Assembly (NCBI RefSeq): GCF_001428505.1
Contig: NZ_LMHU01000001.1
Location: 1,319,813 to 1,383,812 of the forward strand
From: Terrabacter sp. Root181
Lineage (GTDB): Bacteria; Actinomycetota; Actinomycetes; Actinomycetales; Dermatophilaceae
Length of the DNA: 64,000 nucleotides
Direction of reading: 5' to 3'
The position numbers and the translations under genes are program-made. Positions within the stretch are counted from its first letter, which is position 1. Each line of letters begins with the position of its first letter. This document shows, piece by piece, positions 1-8,465 of this stretch. The notes under the pieces are model-generated. The model was not told the origin of the DNA and made no database searches. It worked only from the letters and a program-made list of their open reading frames with translations.

Positions 1-863
1 TTCTGCTCGAGGGCGTCCTGCTGCCAGATGGCCCCGATGGTGCGCAGCACGGCGAACAGCGTGCCGGGGGAGGCGAGCACGACCTTGCGTGACAGGGCGT
101 GCTCGTAGAGCCCGGGGTCGTCGGAGAGCGCGGTCGCGAGGATCGCCTCGCCGGGGACGAAGCAGATGACGACCTCGGGGGAGCGCGTGAAGGCCGTCCA
201 GTACGCCTTGGCGGCCAGGCCCTCGACGTGGCGACGGAGCGAGGTCGCGTGGGCGGCCAGCAGCTCAGCGCGCTCGACCTCGGACACCGTGTCGCCGTGC
301 GCCTGGAGGAAGTGGGCCATCGGCGCCTTCGAGTCGACGACGACGTGGCGCGCGCCGGGGAGGTTGATGACCGCGTCGGGACGCACCGTCGCGCCGTGGC
401 GGCTGACGCGCGTCACCTGCTCGTCGAAGTCGCAGCGGGCAATGAGGCCCGCGAGCTCGAGCACGCGCCGCAGCTGCACCTCGCCCCAGGCGCCGCGGAC
501 CGTGGAGGCGTTGAGGGCACTCGCGAGGGTCGCCGTCTCGGAGCGGAGCGACTCGGTGGAGCGGCTCACCTCGGTCAGGCGCTCACCGAGCTGGCCGAAC
601 TGGAGCGACCGGTCGCGCTCGAGCGCCCCGACCTGTCGCTCGACCCGGCCGATCGTGTCGCGCAGCGGGGCGAGCAGGGTGGCCGTCGTGTCGTCGAGGT
701 CGCGCGCGGCCTCGAGGTCCGAGACCCGCTCGCGGAGCACGTCGCGCTCGGCCTCGGCGCCGGCCGACCGTGCGAGGAGGGCGGAGCGGGCTGAGAGCCA
801 GGCGAGCAGCCCGCCGACGAGTGCCCCGATGACGAGCCCGACGAGCAGAGCGGTGAGGTCCAT
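1..863 (-). CDS. rmuC: DNA recombination protein RmuC, partial (C-terminus off the left edge)
   Basis: About 287 residues are visible from an ATG at 863 and the frame is still open at base 1, so the end of the protein is missing. An N-terminal membrane anchor (roughly residues 4-22, Leu/Val/Gly rich) is followed by a charged coiled-coil stretch and then the RmuC core with the motif RGAWGEVQL and later VVDSKAP, both typical of the family. RmuC proteins are predicted nuclease-like factors that limit recombination at inverted repeats; the biochemical activity is poorly defined. The gene diverges from the thioesterase gene at 1007. I am confident of the family from the motifs. Confidence 0.9.
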   Translation of the reverse strand, partial: MDLTALLVGLVIGALVGGLLAWLSARSALLARSAGAEAERDVLRERVSDLEAARDLDDTTATLLAPLRDTIGRVERQVGALERDRSLQFGQLGERLTEVSRSTESLRSETATLASALNASTVRGAWGEVQLRRVLELAGLIARCDFDEQVTRVSRHGATVRPDAVINLPGARHVVVDSKAPMAHFLQAHGDTVSEVERAELLAAHATSLRRHVEGLAAKAYWTAFTRSPEVVICFVPGEAILATALSDDPGLYEHALSRKVVLASPGTLFAVLRTIGAIWQQDALEQ

Positions 864-1006
864 GCCAGCACCGTCCCAGATGCCGCCGACACCGTGGGGA
901 CGCCACACCCGACCCGACGGCACGCGCCACCCGACCCGTGGGACGTGGCGGACGGCATACGCCCCGGGGTGGGCGGCGCGTCCGGGAGGTCTGTTACACC
1001 TAGTCC

Positions 1007-1855
1007 GTGAGCGAGTACGACGACGCGACCCGGCTCGAGACCGGCCAGGACCCCAGCCAGCGGCACGGCACCTTCCACGAGGAGTGGATGATCGGCAACG
1101 CCGTCAACGGCGGGCTCGTCATGACGACGGCGTTGCGCGCCCTCGGCGAGCACCTCGCCGCCGACCCGACCGAGACGACCGAGCACGTCGACCCCGTCGT
1201 GCTGTCGGCCTACTTCATGACCGCCTCGCAGCCGGGGCCGTTCACCGTGACGACCGAGGTGATGCGCTGCGGCCGCAAGCTCTCCACCGGGCAGATGACG
1301 ATCCACCAGACCGACGACGACGGCCGGCCGGTCGAGCGGATGCGGGCCATCGGCTCGTTCGGCAACCTCACCGACCTCGACGTCCAGCGCCAGGCCAGCC
1401 CGCCCGACATGCCCCCACCCGAGCAGTGCGTCTCGGCGGAGCAGGCACCGCCCGACTTCCTCGCGAACGCCAAGTTCCTCGAGCGCCTCGACCTGCGCCT
1501 CGACCCGAGCACCGCCGGGTGGGCGCTCGGCAAGCCCTCGATGCGTGGCGTCATGCGCGGCTGGCTGCGGCTGCGTGACGGGCGCGACCCCGACACGACC
1601 ATGCTCATGATGGCGCTCGACGCGCTCCCGCCTGTCGCCTTCGACCTCGGGCTCTTCGGCTGGACGCCCACGCTCGAGTTCACCGGCCACGTGCGCCGCC
1701 GGCCCGAGCCGGGCTGGCTGCAGGTCACGCTCGGCAGCGACACCCTCGGCGGCGGGATGATGGAGGAGGACGCCATGATCTGGGACTCCGCCGGCAACCT
1801 CGTGGCCCAGTCGCGCCAGCTCTGTGGCGTCCGGCTGCCCAGGGCGGGCGCATGA
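1007..1855 (+). CDS. acyl-CoA thioesterase family protein
   Basis: This 282-residue protein resembles the double-hotdog acyl-CoA thioesterases (TesB-like / 4HBT_3). The first hotdog half contains the helix region GNAVNGGLV near residue 29, where these enzymes bind the CoA thioester. The second half starts near residue 135 and ends with a conserved EDAMIWDSAGNLVAQSRQL segment. It probably hydrolyses an acyl-CoA in the cytoplasm; the substrate cannot be read from sequence. The GTG start lies only 6 nt after an AT-richer patch (995-1000), with no Shine-Dalgarno, suggesting a leaderless or near-leaderless message. Its stop overlaps the next start (ATGA), so the phosphatase is translationally coupled. 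Confidence 0.75.
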   Translation: MSEYDDATRLETGQDPSQRHGTFHEEWMIGNAVNGGLVMTTALRALGEHLAADPTETTEHVDPVVLSAYFMTASQPGPFTVTTEVMRCGRKLSTGQMTIHQTDDDGRPVERMRAIGSFGNLTDLDVQRQASPPDMPPPEQCVSAEQAPPDFLANAKFLERLDLRLDPSTAGWALGKPSMRGVMRGWLRLRDGRDPDTTMLMMALDALPPVAFDLGLFGWTPTLEFTGHVRRRPEPGWLQVTLGSDTLGGGMMEEDAMIWDSAGNLVAQSRQLCGVRLPRAGA

Positions 1856-2391
1856 GCGTCGAGCTCGTCTACGAGACGCACTCGATCACCGAGGACAACG
1901 AGGCCGGCATCGCGACAGGCTGGCTCCCCGGTCGGCTGTCGGAGGAGGGCTGTCGCCTCGCCACCGAGCTCGGTGAGCGCCGCCCCGCCAGCGGCTTCGC
2001 CGCCGTCTGGTCCTCCGACCTGGCCCGTGCCGTCGAGACGGCACAGCTGGCCTACGGCGACTGCGAGGTGAGCCTGCGCCAGGACGCCCGGCTGCGCGAG
2101 TGCGACTACGGCACGCTCAACGGCAGGCCCGTGGCCGAGCTCGAGCGCCTCCGCCTCGAGCACGTCGACGCGCCGTTCCCCGGCGGCGGCCAGAGCTACC
2201 GCGACGTCGTCGACGCGACAGCCGGTCTCCTCGACGACCTGCGCCGCATCCACGACGGCGAGCGCGTCCTCGTCATCGCCCACTCGGCCAACCGGTGGGC
2301 CCTGCAGCACCTGCTCGACGGAGTCCCGCTCGAGCAGCTCGTCGACGCGCCCTTCGCCTGGCAGCCCGGCTGGGAGTGGACGATCACGTGA
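1852..2391 (+). CDS. histidine phosphatase family protein (phosphoglycerate-mutase-like) with an altered N-terminal motif
   Basis: This 179-residue protein has the overall layout of the histidine phosphatase superfamily: an N-terminal catalytic His, WSSDLARAVETA (the 'SxLxRAxxTA' motif), RECDYGTLNG (the general-acid region) and a C-terminal VIAHSANRWAL. The usual RHG triplet is replaced by Thr-His-Ser at residues 9-11, so the presumed phosphohistidine His10 is kept but the preceding Arg is lost. The second His is followed by Ser rather than Gly. It may be a subfamily with changed substrate or low activity. It overlaps the thioesterase by 4 bp. Confidence 0.75.
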   Translation: MSVELVYETHSITEDNEAGIATGWLPGRLSEEGCRLATELGERRPASGFAAVWSSDLARAVETAQLAYGDCEVSLRQDARLRECDYGTLNGRPVAELERLRLEHVDAPFPGGGQSYRDVVDATAGLLDDLRRIHDGERVLVIAHSANRWALQHLLDGVPLEQLVDAPFAWQPGWEWTIT

Positions 2392-2443
2392 CCCGGTCGG
2401 GACGGCATACGCCCTCGTGGTCGGAGCCGGGCCCGATCGCCAC

Positions 2444-2449
2444 TAAACT
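2444..2449 (+). promoter_or_regulatory. -10 element (TAAACT) for ychF
   Basis: TAAACT fits the actinobacterial -10 consensus TANNNT. It lies 9 nt before the GTG start of ychF and there is no Shine-Dalgarno in between, so the ychF message is probably leaderless or has a leader of only one or two bases. Confidence 0.5.
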
Positions 2450-2458
2450 CTTGTCCTC

Positions 2459-3544
2459 GTGGCACTCACCATCGGAATCGTCGGTCTCCCCAACGTCGGC
2501 AAGTCGACGCTCTTCAACGCGCTGACCAAGAACAACGTGCTCGCAGCGAACTACCCGTTCGCGACGATCGAGCCGAACGTCGGCGTCGTCCCGCTGCCCG
2601 ACGCGCGCCTCGGTGCGCTCGCCGAGATCTTCGGGTCCGAGAAGATCCTCCCGGCCACCGTGAGCTTCGTCGACATCGCCGGCATCGTCCGCGGCGCCTC
2701 GGAGGGGGAGGGGCTCGGCAACAAGTTCCTCGCGAACATCCGTGAGGCCGACGCGATCTGCCAGGTCGTGCGCGCGTTCGAGGACGGCGACGTCGTGCAC
2801 GTCGACGGCAAGGTGAGCCCGGCCGGGGACATCGAGACGATCCACACCGAGCTCATCCTCGCCGACCTCCAGACGCTCGAGAAGGCCGTGCCCCGCCTCG
2901 AGAAGGAGGCCCGGGTCAACAAGGACAAGAAGGCCGCCGTCGACCTCGCGGTCGCCGCGCAGAAGGTCCTCGAGGAGGGCCACACGCTGTATGCCGCCGG
3001 GCCGTCCGCCGGGGTCGACCTGGCCGAGGCGAAGCAGCTCGGTCTGCTGACGACCAAGCCGTTCATCTACGTCTTCAACCTCGACGAGGACCAGCTCGCC
3101 GACGCCGAGCTGCAGGAGTCGCTGCGCGAGCTCGCCGCCCCGGCCGACGCCGTCTTCCTCAACGCGAAGCTCGAGATGGACCTCATGGAGATGGAGCCCG
3201 ACGAGGCGCTCGAGCTGCTCCAGAGCTTCGGCGCCGAGGAGTCCGGCATGGACCAGCTCGCCCGGACCGGCTTCCACACCCTCGGGCTACAGACCTACCT
3301 CACGGCCGGCCCCAAGGAGTCGCGTGCGTGGACGATCGGCAAGGGCTGGACCGCCCCGCAGGCCGCCGGGGTCATCCACACCGACTTCCAGCGCGGCTTC
3401 ATCAAGGCAGAGGTCGTCTCGTTCCACGACCTCGTCGCCGCCGGGAACATGAACGCCGCCAAGGCCGCCGGCAAGGTCCGCATCGAGGGCAAGGACTACG
3501 TCATGGCCGACGGCGACGTCGTGGAGTTCCGCTTCAACGTCTGA
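2459..3544 (+). CDS. ychF: redox-regulated ATPase YchF
   Basis: This 361-residue Obg-related P-loop protein carries GLPNVGKS at residues 9-16, the YPFATIEPN switch region and a C-terminal TGS-like domain ending in VVEFRFNV. Length and motifs are standard for YchF/Ola1, a ribosome-associated ATPase linked to translation and oxidative-stress control. The last 19 bp of the gene are duplicated at 24398-24416, so the 3' end is the integration site of the island. The reading frame stays intact at the left junction, as is usual when an element regenerates the gene end it inserts into. Confidence 0.95.
   Translation: MALTIGIVGLPNVGKSTLFNALTKNNVLAANYPFATIEPNVGVVPLPDARLGALAEIFGSEKILPATVSFVDIAGIVRGASEGEGLGNKFLANIREADAICQVVRAFEDGDVVHVDGKVSPAGDIETIHTELILADLQTLEKAVPRLEKEARVNKDKKAAVDLAVAAQKVLEEGHTLYAAGPSAGVDLAEAKQLGLLTTKPFIYVFNLDEDQLADAELQESLRELAAPADAVFLNAKLEMDLMEMEPDEALELLQSFGAEESGMDQLARTGFHTLGLQTYLTAGPKESRAWTIGKGWTAPQAAGVIHTDFQRGFIKAEVVSFHDLVAAGNMNAAKAAGKVRIEGKDYVMADGDVVEFRFNV
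3526..3544 (+). repeat. left attachment repeat (attL core) inside the ychF 3' end
   Basis: This 19-bp segment includes the ychF stop codon and is identical to 24398-24416. Flanking bases differ on both sides (GA before and A after on the left; ATC before and C after on the right), so the identity is bounded as expected for a site-specific recombination core. Confidence 0.85.
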
Positions 3545-3849
3545 ATCAGCACGTTTTCCCAGTTCAGAGGGGCTGCAACACCTCTCAGTCCGCAGACAGT
3601 CCGCAAGAAGTAGCGCTAGAGGTGCCCAGTCGTTGCTTGGCCGGGGAGAGGACGAGGCCACCCGCCCGACTTGCTAGCGCCATAGGGCCGGCGACGTCGG
3701 GTAGCGGTTCGTGGGAAGGCCGGGTGCATGCCTCGCGGCGCGTCGCCCCGTCGAACGTGCCGCCGACGGAGAGGGGCGAGCTTGGGTCGCGCCTTCCCGC
3801 GGGCGACTATACGGTGACTTAGGCTCGGCGCTACCAACTGCGGCCGATC
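3545..3849. other. non-coding left end of the island
   Basis: I see no convincing gene here. It holds a short stem (AGAGG 3566-3570 with CCTCT 3581-3585), the 24-bp double repeat at 3588-3611, and probably the promoter of the SIR2 gene: TATACG near 3808-3813 and TAGGCT near 3820-3825 are both possible -10 boxes. Other open frames crossing it have no recognisable protein sequence. Confidence 0.5.
3588..3611 (+). repeat. island-end repeat, left copy (two GTCCGCA units)
   Basis: This 24-bp sequence contains two direct GTCCGCA units and matches 24252-24275 with one mismatch (G versus A at position 8), in the same orientation. It lies 43 bp inside the left core. By position and structure it resembles arm-type binding sites of a tyrosine integrase; that function is inferred. 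Confidence 0.6.
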
Positions 3850-5103
3850 ATGAGCGATCAGTCGAGTTCCGTGGGTGAGAGGGGGATCCCGTTGGTTGGT
3901 TATGACCCGTACGACCTCATTGGTAGGCTCCGCGACCACCTGTGTGCACCTGATGCTCCGTTGTCATTTCTAATGGGTGCTGGCACCTCTAGCGCGGTGA
4001 ACATTGCACCGATGCCTGTAGGTGGTGGGGCTCGCTCTTACACGCCGCTGATTCCAGCGATTGCTGGGCTGACTGAGCAGGTGCGAAGAGCATGCGTCGA
4101 TGCAAACCCGCGCTTCGAGGACGCGTGGGAGCAGCTGGTCCAAGCCTGCGTTGCACGGAAGCAAGATCCACACATCGAGTCCCTCCTCGGCCTGCTTCGG
4201 ATGACGACTGCGGCGATGATCCCCACCGCGACCGGATTTGGACTGAGTTCCGCGGATTTGGGCACGTTGGAGAGAACCATTCAGGTGTCGATCGCGACGA
4301 TCGCGTCGCCAAGCGAGGAGGACATTCCAGCGGATTTGCCTCACCGGGAGTTCGCCGATTGGGTGCGAAACGCGTCACGCGGTCATCCGGTGGAGGTGTT
4401 TACGACGAACTACGACGTGCTGATCGAGCGCTCGCTCGAGCTTGCACGGGTTCCGGTTTTCGACGGATTCGTGGGCAGCCATAGGCCGTACTTCCTGCCC
4501 TCTGCGGTGGCGTCGCGTGAGGCGGCCGAGTGGACGAGGGTATGGAAGATCCACGGCTCGGTGAACTGGGCAGCGGAGAGTCAGGGCACTGTCCGAGGGG
4601 AGGGAGTACCGGACGGGTCGATGATTTTGCCTTCGCACCTGAAGTACGACGAGTCTCGAAAAATGCCGTACCTGGCATTGATGGATCGACTCGCGATGTG
4701 TGTCTCGAGGGTGAGTTCGGTGCTGGTCACGTGCGGCTACAGCTGGGGCGACCAACACATCAACGCGACTCTTCTCTCGGGGCTGGAGTCAACAGCAAGC
4801 AGTGCCATCTTCGCGCTGGTCTACGACGACATCCACACCGACAGTCATGTCGTGAGATGCGCGGAGAAGCATTGGAATCTCACTGTTATCGGTCCGAACT
4901 CAGGGGTGATCCGCGGCCAGCTGGCCGACTGGGAAGTCGACACAGGCCCAGGCGTGGTCGCCGCTGGCCGGCTGGTCAAGTACTTCACGCCAGATCCAGT
5001 CTCCGGATCGTCCACCAGCACCGGACGAGTGAACCTCGGTGACTTCAACGTGTTCGCCGAGTTCCTGGCATCTATGACCAGCAGCCGACCTGGGCGTGCC
5101 TGA
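3850..5103 (+). CDS. SIR2-family NADase-like protein of a SIR2-HerA defence system
   Basis: This 417-residue protein has the SIR2 fold signatures: GAGTS at residues 43-47 (NAD binding), TTNYD at 185-189, KIHGS at 233-237 (catalytic His235) and GYSWGDQHIN at 296-305. No zinc-binding cysteine set is visible, which fits the bacterial defence SIR2 proteins that hydrolyse NAD+ rather than deacetylate. It is followed directly by a HerA ATPase gene (stop and start share one base, TGATG), the arrangement of the known SIR2-HerA (Nezha) anti-phage system. In that system the two proteins form a complex that depletes NAD+ and cuts DNA on infection. Function here is inferred from that match. Confidence 0.88.
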   Translation: MSDQSSSVGERGIPLVGYDPYDLIGRLRDHLCAPDAPLSFLMGAGTSSAVNIAPMPVGGGARSYTPLIPAIAGLTEQVRRACVDANPRFEDAWEQLVQACVARKQDPHIESLLGLLRMTTAAMIPTATGFGLSSADLGTLERTIQVSIATIASPSEEDIPADLPHREFADWVRNASRGHPVEVFTTNYDVLIERSLELARVPVFDGFVGSHRPYFLPSAVASREAAEWTRVWKIHGSVNWAAESQGTVRGEGVPDGSMILPSHLKYDESRKMPYLALMDRLAMCVSRVSSVLVTCGYSWGDQHINATLLSGLESTASSAIFALVYDDIHTDSHVVRCAEKHWNLTVIGPNSGVIRGQLADWEVDTGPGVVAAGRLVKYFTPDPVSGSSTSTGRVNLGDFNVFAEFLASMTSSRPGRA

Positions 5104-6893
5104 TGCCGGCACCAGCGACACTCATCGGGCGTGTTCAGTCCGTCACTGGGAAGATCGTGACGGTGCGCTTGCTAAGGGGCCAGACGTCCCTTGTGATGGT
5201 CGAAGGCGAATCCCACAGGATCGGTCAGGTCGGTTCGATGGTGCGCATCCCGCTTGGATACACGCACCTCTACGGGATCTGCTCCCAGGTTGGCGCCGCG
5301 GCCATTCCAAACTCGGTCGTCTCGGAGCCGGGCAAGGAGATCGACAGCCGCTGGATGACCGTGACGTTGTTCGGGGAGGCTATCGGAGATGAGTTCGAGC
5401 GCGGTGTGAGCCAATATCCGACCATCGATGACGAGGTGCACATTGCAACCACCCCAGAGCTCGCTGTCATCTACAGCGAGAGTTCGGCAGCAGCCTTAGC
5501 GGTTGGACATTTGGCCGCAGCTCGCTCCATACCCGCGACAGTCGACCTCGCCACCCTGGTTTCGCGACACTCAGTGGTTGTCGGGTCTACCGGCGCAGGC
5601 AAGTCGAACTTGGTCGCCGTTCTCTTGGAGTCGATCGCCGAACAGGGTTACTCCTCTGCACGCGTGTTGGTTATCGATCCACATGGTGAATATGCGGACG
5701 CGGTGGGGGACAACGGCGCCGTGTTCTCGGCGTCGCCATCGGCGGCACGCCATCAGCAGCTCTACGTCCCGTATTGGGCGCTCCCGTTCGAGGAGTTCGT
5801 CGCCGCGACCATGGGAGAACTCTCGCCGCAGAACTCCGCTGACATCAGAGACATGGTGAGACGGCGTCGTCAGGATGCCGCAAGGCACCTGAATACCCCA
5901 CCGGAGCCTACATACGTTACCGCCGACACCCCGATCCCGTTCAGTGCCAAGGGTTTGTGGTTCGACCTGAACGAGTTCGAGATCCGCACCTACGACGACA
6001 TGATGCTCACAACTCCCGCCGTGATCTCGCTAGGCGACCCGGAGACCCTTACTCCAAGTGAGTACCTGCCATACGAGCCTGGGAGTAAGGCCCCCTTCAA
6101 GGGCACGTCTCGATTGATTGCGCGCCAGCTTGACATGATGCGGCACCGGCTTCGGGACACCCGGTTCGCTTTCTTGCTCGAGCCGGGAGTGGACTACACG
6201 CCCGACGCCGACGGACGAACGAACGCCGACCTTGACGAGCTACTCAGTAGCTGGGTGGGCCATGACAAGCCGGTCACCGTCCTGGATCTTTCCGGCGCCG
6301 CCGCAGACGTCCTTCCCTTAGTCATCGGCACTGTGCTCCGACTCGTTTCCGATGGACTCTATTGGGCAGGGGACCTTCCAATCGGAAGCCGCGCGCAGCC
6401 ACTTCTCATCGTGCTCGAAGAAGCGCACCTCTTCGTGCGAGAAGGCGATTCTTCCGCTGCACACCGCGCCGTGGACAAGATTGCGAAGGAGGGCCGAAAG
6501 CACGGCGTGGGTCTGATGCTCGTAACCCAACGGCCCACCGACCTCGACTCAACCGCGCTCAGCCAATGCGGGACGATGCTTGCGCTCCGGCTTACGAATC
6601 AGGCAGATCGAAGCCGGGTTGCCGCGGCCCTCCCGGACGAACTGACCGATCTGGTGTCCCTCCTGCCGGCCTTGCGAACCGGCGAGGCCATCGTTACGGG
6701 TGAGGCCGTGAAGGTGCCCTCGAGGTTCCGGATTCGGGAAGCTAGGCACAAGCCGATCGGGTCAGACCCGGACCTCGCGACCGGTTGGCGCAAGGATCCT
6801 CGCCCCGACCCGTCCCACTACACGTCGGCGGTCGTCGCCTGGCGCACTTCGACAACAGCTGCTGCCTTGGCCGCGGAGGAGGAGGTGCTGTGA
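5103..6893 (+). CDS. HerA-like ATPase/helicase of the SIR2-HerA defence system
   Basis: This 596-residue protein has an N-terminal HAS-barrel-like segment (residues 1-120), a Walker A motif GSTGAGKS at 161-168, the HerA-typical DPHGEY at 192-197, a Walker B region VLEEAH at 437-442 and a VTQRPTDLD sensor segment near 480. HerA proteins form hexameric DNA-translocating rings. Here it is the partner of the SIR2 protein encoded just upstream and probably scaffolds and activates it. It shares one base with the SIR2 gene and overlaps the KTSC gene by GTGA. The gene is intact, unlike the nearby integrase and relaxase genes. Confidence 0.9.
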   Translation: MPAPATLIGRVQSVTGKIVTVRLLRGQTSLVMVEGESHRIGQVGSMVRIPLGYTHLYGICSQVGAAAIPNSVVSEPGKEIDSRWMTVTLFGEAIGDEFERGVSQYPTIDDEVHIATTPELAVIYSESSAAALAVGHLAAARSIPATVDLATLVSRHSVVVGSTGAGKSNLVAVLLESIAEQGYSSARVLVIDPHGEYADAVGDNGAVFSASPSAARHQQLYVPYWALPFEEFVAATMGELSPQNSADIRDMVRRRRQDAARHLNTPPEPTYVTADTPIPFSAKGLWFDLNEFEIRTYDDMMLTTPAVISLGDPETLTPSEYLPYEPGSKAPFKGTSRLIARQLDMMRHRLRDTRFAFLLEPGVDYTPDADGRTNADLDELLSSWVGHDKPVTVLDLSGAAADVLPLVIGTVLRLVSDGLYWAGDLPIGSRAQPLLIVLEEAHLFVREGDSSAAHRAVDKIAKEGRKHGVGLMLVTQRPTDLDSTALSQCGTMLALRLTNQADRSRVAAALPDELTDLVSLLPALRTGEAIVTGEAVKVPSRFRIREARHKPIGSDPDLATGWRKDPRPDPSHYTSAVVAWRTSTTAAALAAEEEVL

Positions 6894-7105
6894 TTCCTGA
6901 GATGCAGTACGTGGAGTCGACCGCTATCGAAATGGTCGGATATGACCCGGTCGACAGTGCCTTGGCGGTCATGTTCAAGGGGGGTGCAACGTACCTCTAT
7001 TCAGGAGTGCCCCAGCACCTCTACGATCAACTGATGATGGCCGAGTCAAAGGGTCTCTTTGTTAACAGGTATATCAAGCCGAACTTCCCGCCGGTGCCGT
7101 TGTAG
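6890..7105 (+). CDS. small KTSC-domain protein, third gene of the SIR2-HerA operon
   Basis: I place the start at GTG 6890, which overlaps the herA stop as GTGA and follows a strong GGAGGAGGAGG Shine-Dalgarno at 6875-6885. This gives 71 residues made almost entirely of a KTSC domain: VESTAIEMVGYD at residues 8-19, the central YLY motif (YxY) at 35-37 and FVNRYIKPNFP at the end. KTSC domains occur alone or at the C-terminus of some lysyl-tRNA synthetases; the function is unknown and RNA binding has been suggested. The strong ribosome site and overlap imply co-translation with herA, so it may be an accessory or regulatory subunit of the defence complex. Confidence 0.75.
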   Translation: MIPEMQYVESTAIEMVGYDPVDSALAVMFKGGATYLYSGVPQHLYDQLMMAESKGLFVNRYIKPNFPPVPL

Positions 7106-7315
7106 TGTTGTCTGGATGGCTTTGCGCCTGCTGCTTCAGAGCGAATCGCGGAGTCTTGGCATTCCCATTCCGGGCGTCCCTCGCCGCAAGATCGGGACGC
7201 TGCCCCGCCTGGTTGCCAACCCCTTGCAGTAGCCGATGACTGCCTGTGGTTTCGTGCGCCGAAGGTGACAAGACGTGCCGCAGCGACGGAATACGAGGTC
7301 GACGGAAGTTCAGAC

Positions 7316-7350
7316 CTAGTGGCGCGTGTAGTTAGTTGATTTACAGTTGG
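7316..7350 (+). repeat. left terminal inverted repeat of the IS630 element
   Basis: It begins CTAGTGGCGCGTGT and pairs with the reverse complement of 8421-8455, which begins CTAGTGGTGCGTGT. The outer 14 positions differ at one base and the inner part is more diverged, ending in TTGG in both. Confidence 0.85.
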
Positions 7351-8454
7351 TGGGCTGGGACGATGGGGCATGGCGAATCGTCCGGCGGTGGCGTTGGGGT
7401 TGCGTGCTGGTGACCGGGAGGCGCTGACGCTGTTGACGCGGGCATCGTCGGGTCGGGCTGGTCTGGCGCAGCGGGCGCGGATCGTGTTGCTGGCCGCGGA
7501 CGGTGAGTCGAACACGGCGATCGCGGCGAGGGTCGGGGTGTCGCGTCCGACGGTGATCGACTGGCGCAACCGGTATGCCGCGCAGGGGATCTCGGGATTG
7601 GACGATGATCCGCGCTCGGGTCGGCCGCGCACGATCGACCACCGGAGGATCGTCGCGGTGACGCTGCGGCCACCGCCGAAGAAGTACGGTGTGACGCACT
7701 GGTCCTCGCGGTTGCTGGGGCGGCACCTGGGGATCAGCAACGGAACCGTCGCGAAGGCGTGGCGTGACTACGGCGTCGCGCCGTGGCGGGTCGAGACGTT
7801 CAAGTTCTCCACCGACCCGGAGCTGGTCGGCAAGGTCGTCGACGTCGTCGGGTTGTACCTCGCGCCGCCGGAGAACGCGATCGTGCTCTCCATCGACGAG
7901 AAGTCGCAGATCCAGGCGCTGGACCGGACCGCTCCGATGCTGCCGATGCAGCCGGGCCTGCCGGAACGACGCACCCACGACTACAAGCGGCACGGCACCA
8001 CGACGCTGTTCGCGGCGCTGGAGATCGCCACCGGCAAGGTCACCGGCGCGTGCAAGCCGCGCCACCGCCACCAGGAGTTCCTCGCGTTCCTCAAGCAGGT
8101 CGCCCGCGCCTACCCCGACACCGGCGACGGCGTGCAGCTGCACCTGGTGATGGACAACTACGCCGCCCACAAGCGCATCGAGATCCGCGACTGGCTGGCC
8201 GCCAACCCCCGGATCCACGTCCACTTCACCCCGACCTCCGGGTCCTGGCTCAACCTGGTCGAGGTCTGGTTCGGCATCATCGAACGACAGGCGATCCACC
8301 GGGGGACCTTCGGCTCCGTCAAGGACCTCAACGCCAAGATCCGTGCGTTCGTCGACGGCTGGAACGACCGCTGCCACCCCTTCGTGTGGACCAAGACCGC
8401 CGACGAGATCCTCAACTAGGCCAACCGTCAGATCACTTCAAACACGCACCACTA
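7317..8454 (+). mobile_element. IS630-family insertion sequence, complete
   Basis: One intact DDE transposase gene is framed by 35-bp imperfect inverted repeats at 7316-7350 and 8421-8455 that share CTAGTGG, GCGTGT and a terminal TTGG. A TA dinucleotide lies at each outer edge (7317-7318 and 8453-8454), matching the TA target duplication of the IS630/Tc1-mariner superfamily. It sits between the SIR2-HerA-KTSC operon and the integrase stop, 11 bp from the latter. It does not visibly interrupt a gene. Confidence 0.88.
7370..8419 (+). CDS. IS630-family transposase
   Basis: This 349-residue protein has an N-terminal helix-turn-helix (AIAARVGVSRPTVIDWRNRY, residues 50-69), a second DNA-binding segment and a C-terminal DDE catalytic domain. 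The likely triad is Asp176 in LSIDEKS, Asp262 in VMDNYAAHK and Glu298 in SWLNLVEVWF, a DD35E spacing. The length is normal and the frame is unbroken, so the element may still be active. Confidence 0.92.
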   Translation: MANRPAVALGLRAGDREALTLLTRASSGRAGLAQRARIVLLAADGESNTAIAARVGVSRPTVIDWRNRYAAQGISGLDDDPRSGRPRTIDHRRIVAVTLRPPPKKYGVTHWSSRLLGRHLGISNGTVAKAWRDYGVAPWRVETFKFSTDPELVGKVVDVVGLYLAPPENAIVLSIDEKSQIQALDRTAPMLPMQPGLPERRTHDYKRHGTTTLFAALEIATGKVTGACKPRHRHQEFLAFLKQVARAYPDTGDGVQLHLVMDNYAAHKRIEIRDWLAANPRIHVHFTPTSGSWLNLVEVWFGIIERQAIHRGTFGSVKDLNAKIRAFVDGWNDRCHPFVWTKTADEILN

Positions 8455-8455
8455 G
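8421..8455 (-). repeat. right terminal inverted repeat of the IS630 element
   Basis: The reverse complement aligns base for base with 7316-7350 over 35 positions, with CTAGTGG, GCGTGT and the terminal TTGG conserved. Confidence 0.85.
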
Positions 8456-8465
8456 CGGCGTGAGC

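Noticed and set aside
7106-7315. Possible small gene between the KTSC gene and the IS630 element
   Set aside because: No frame there has a ribosome site or a recognisable protein sequence.
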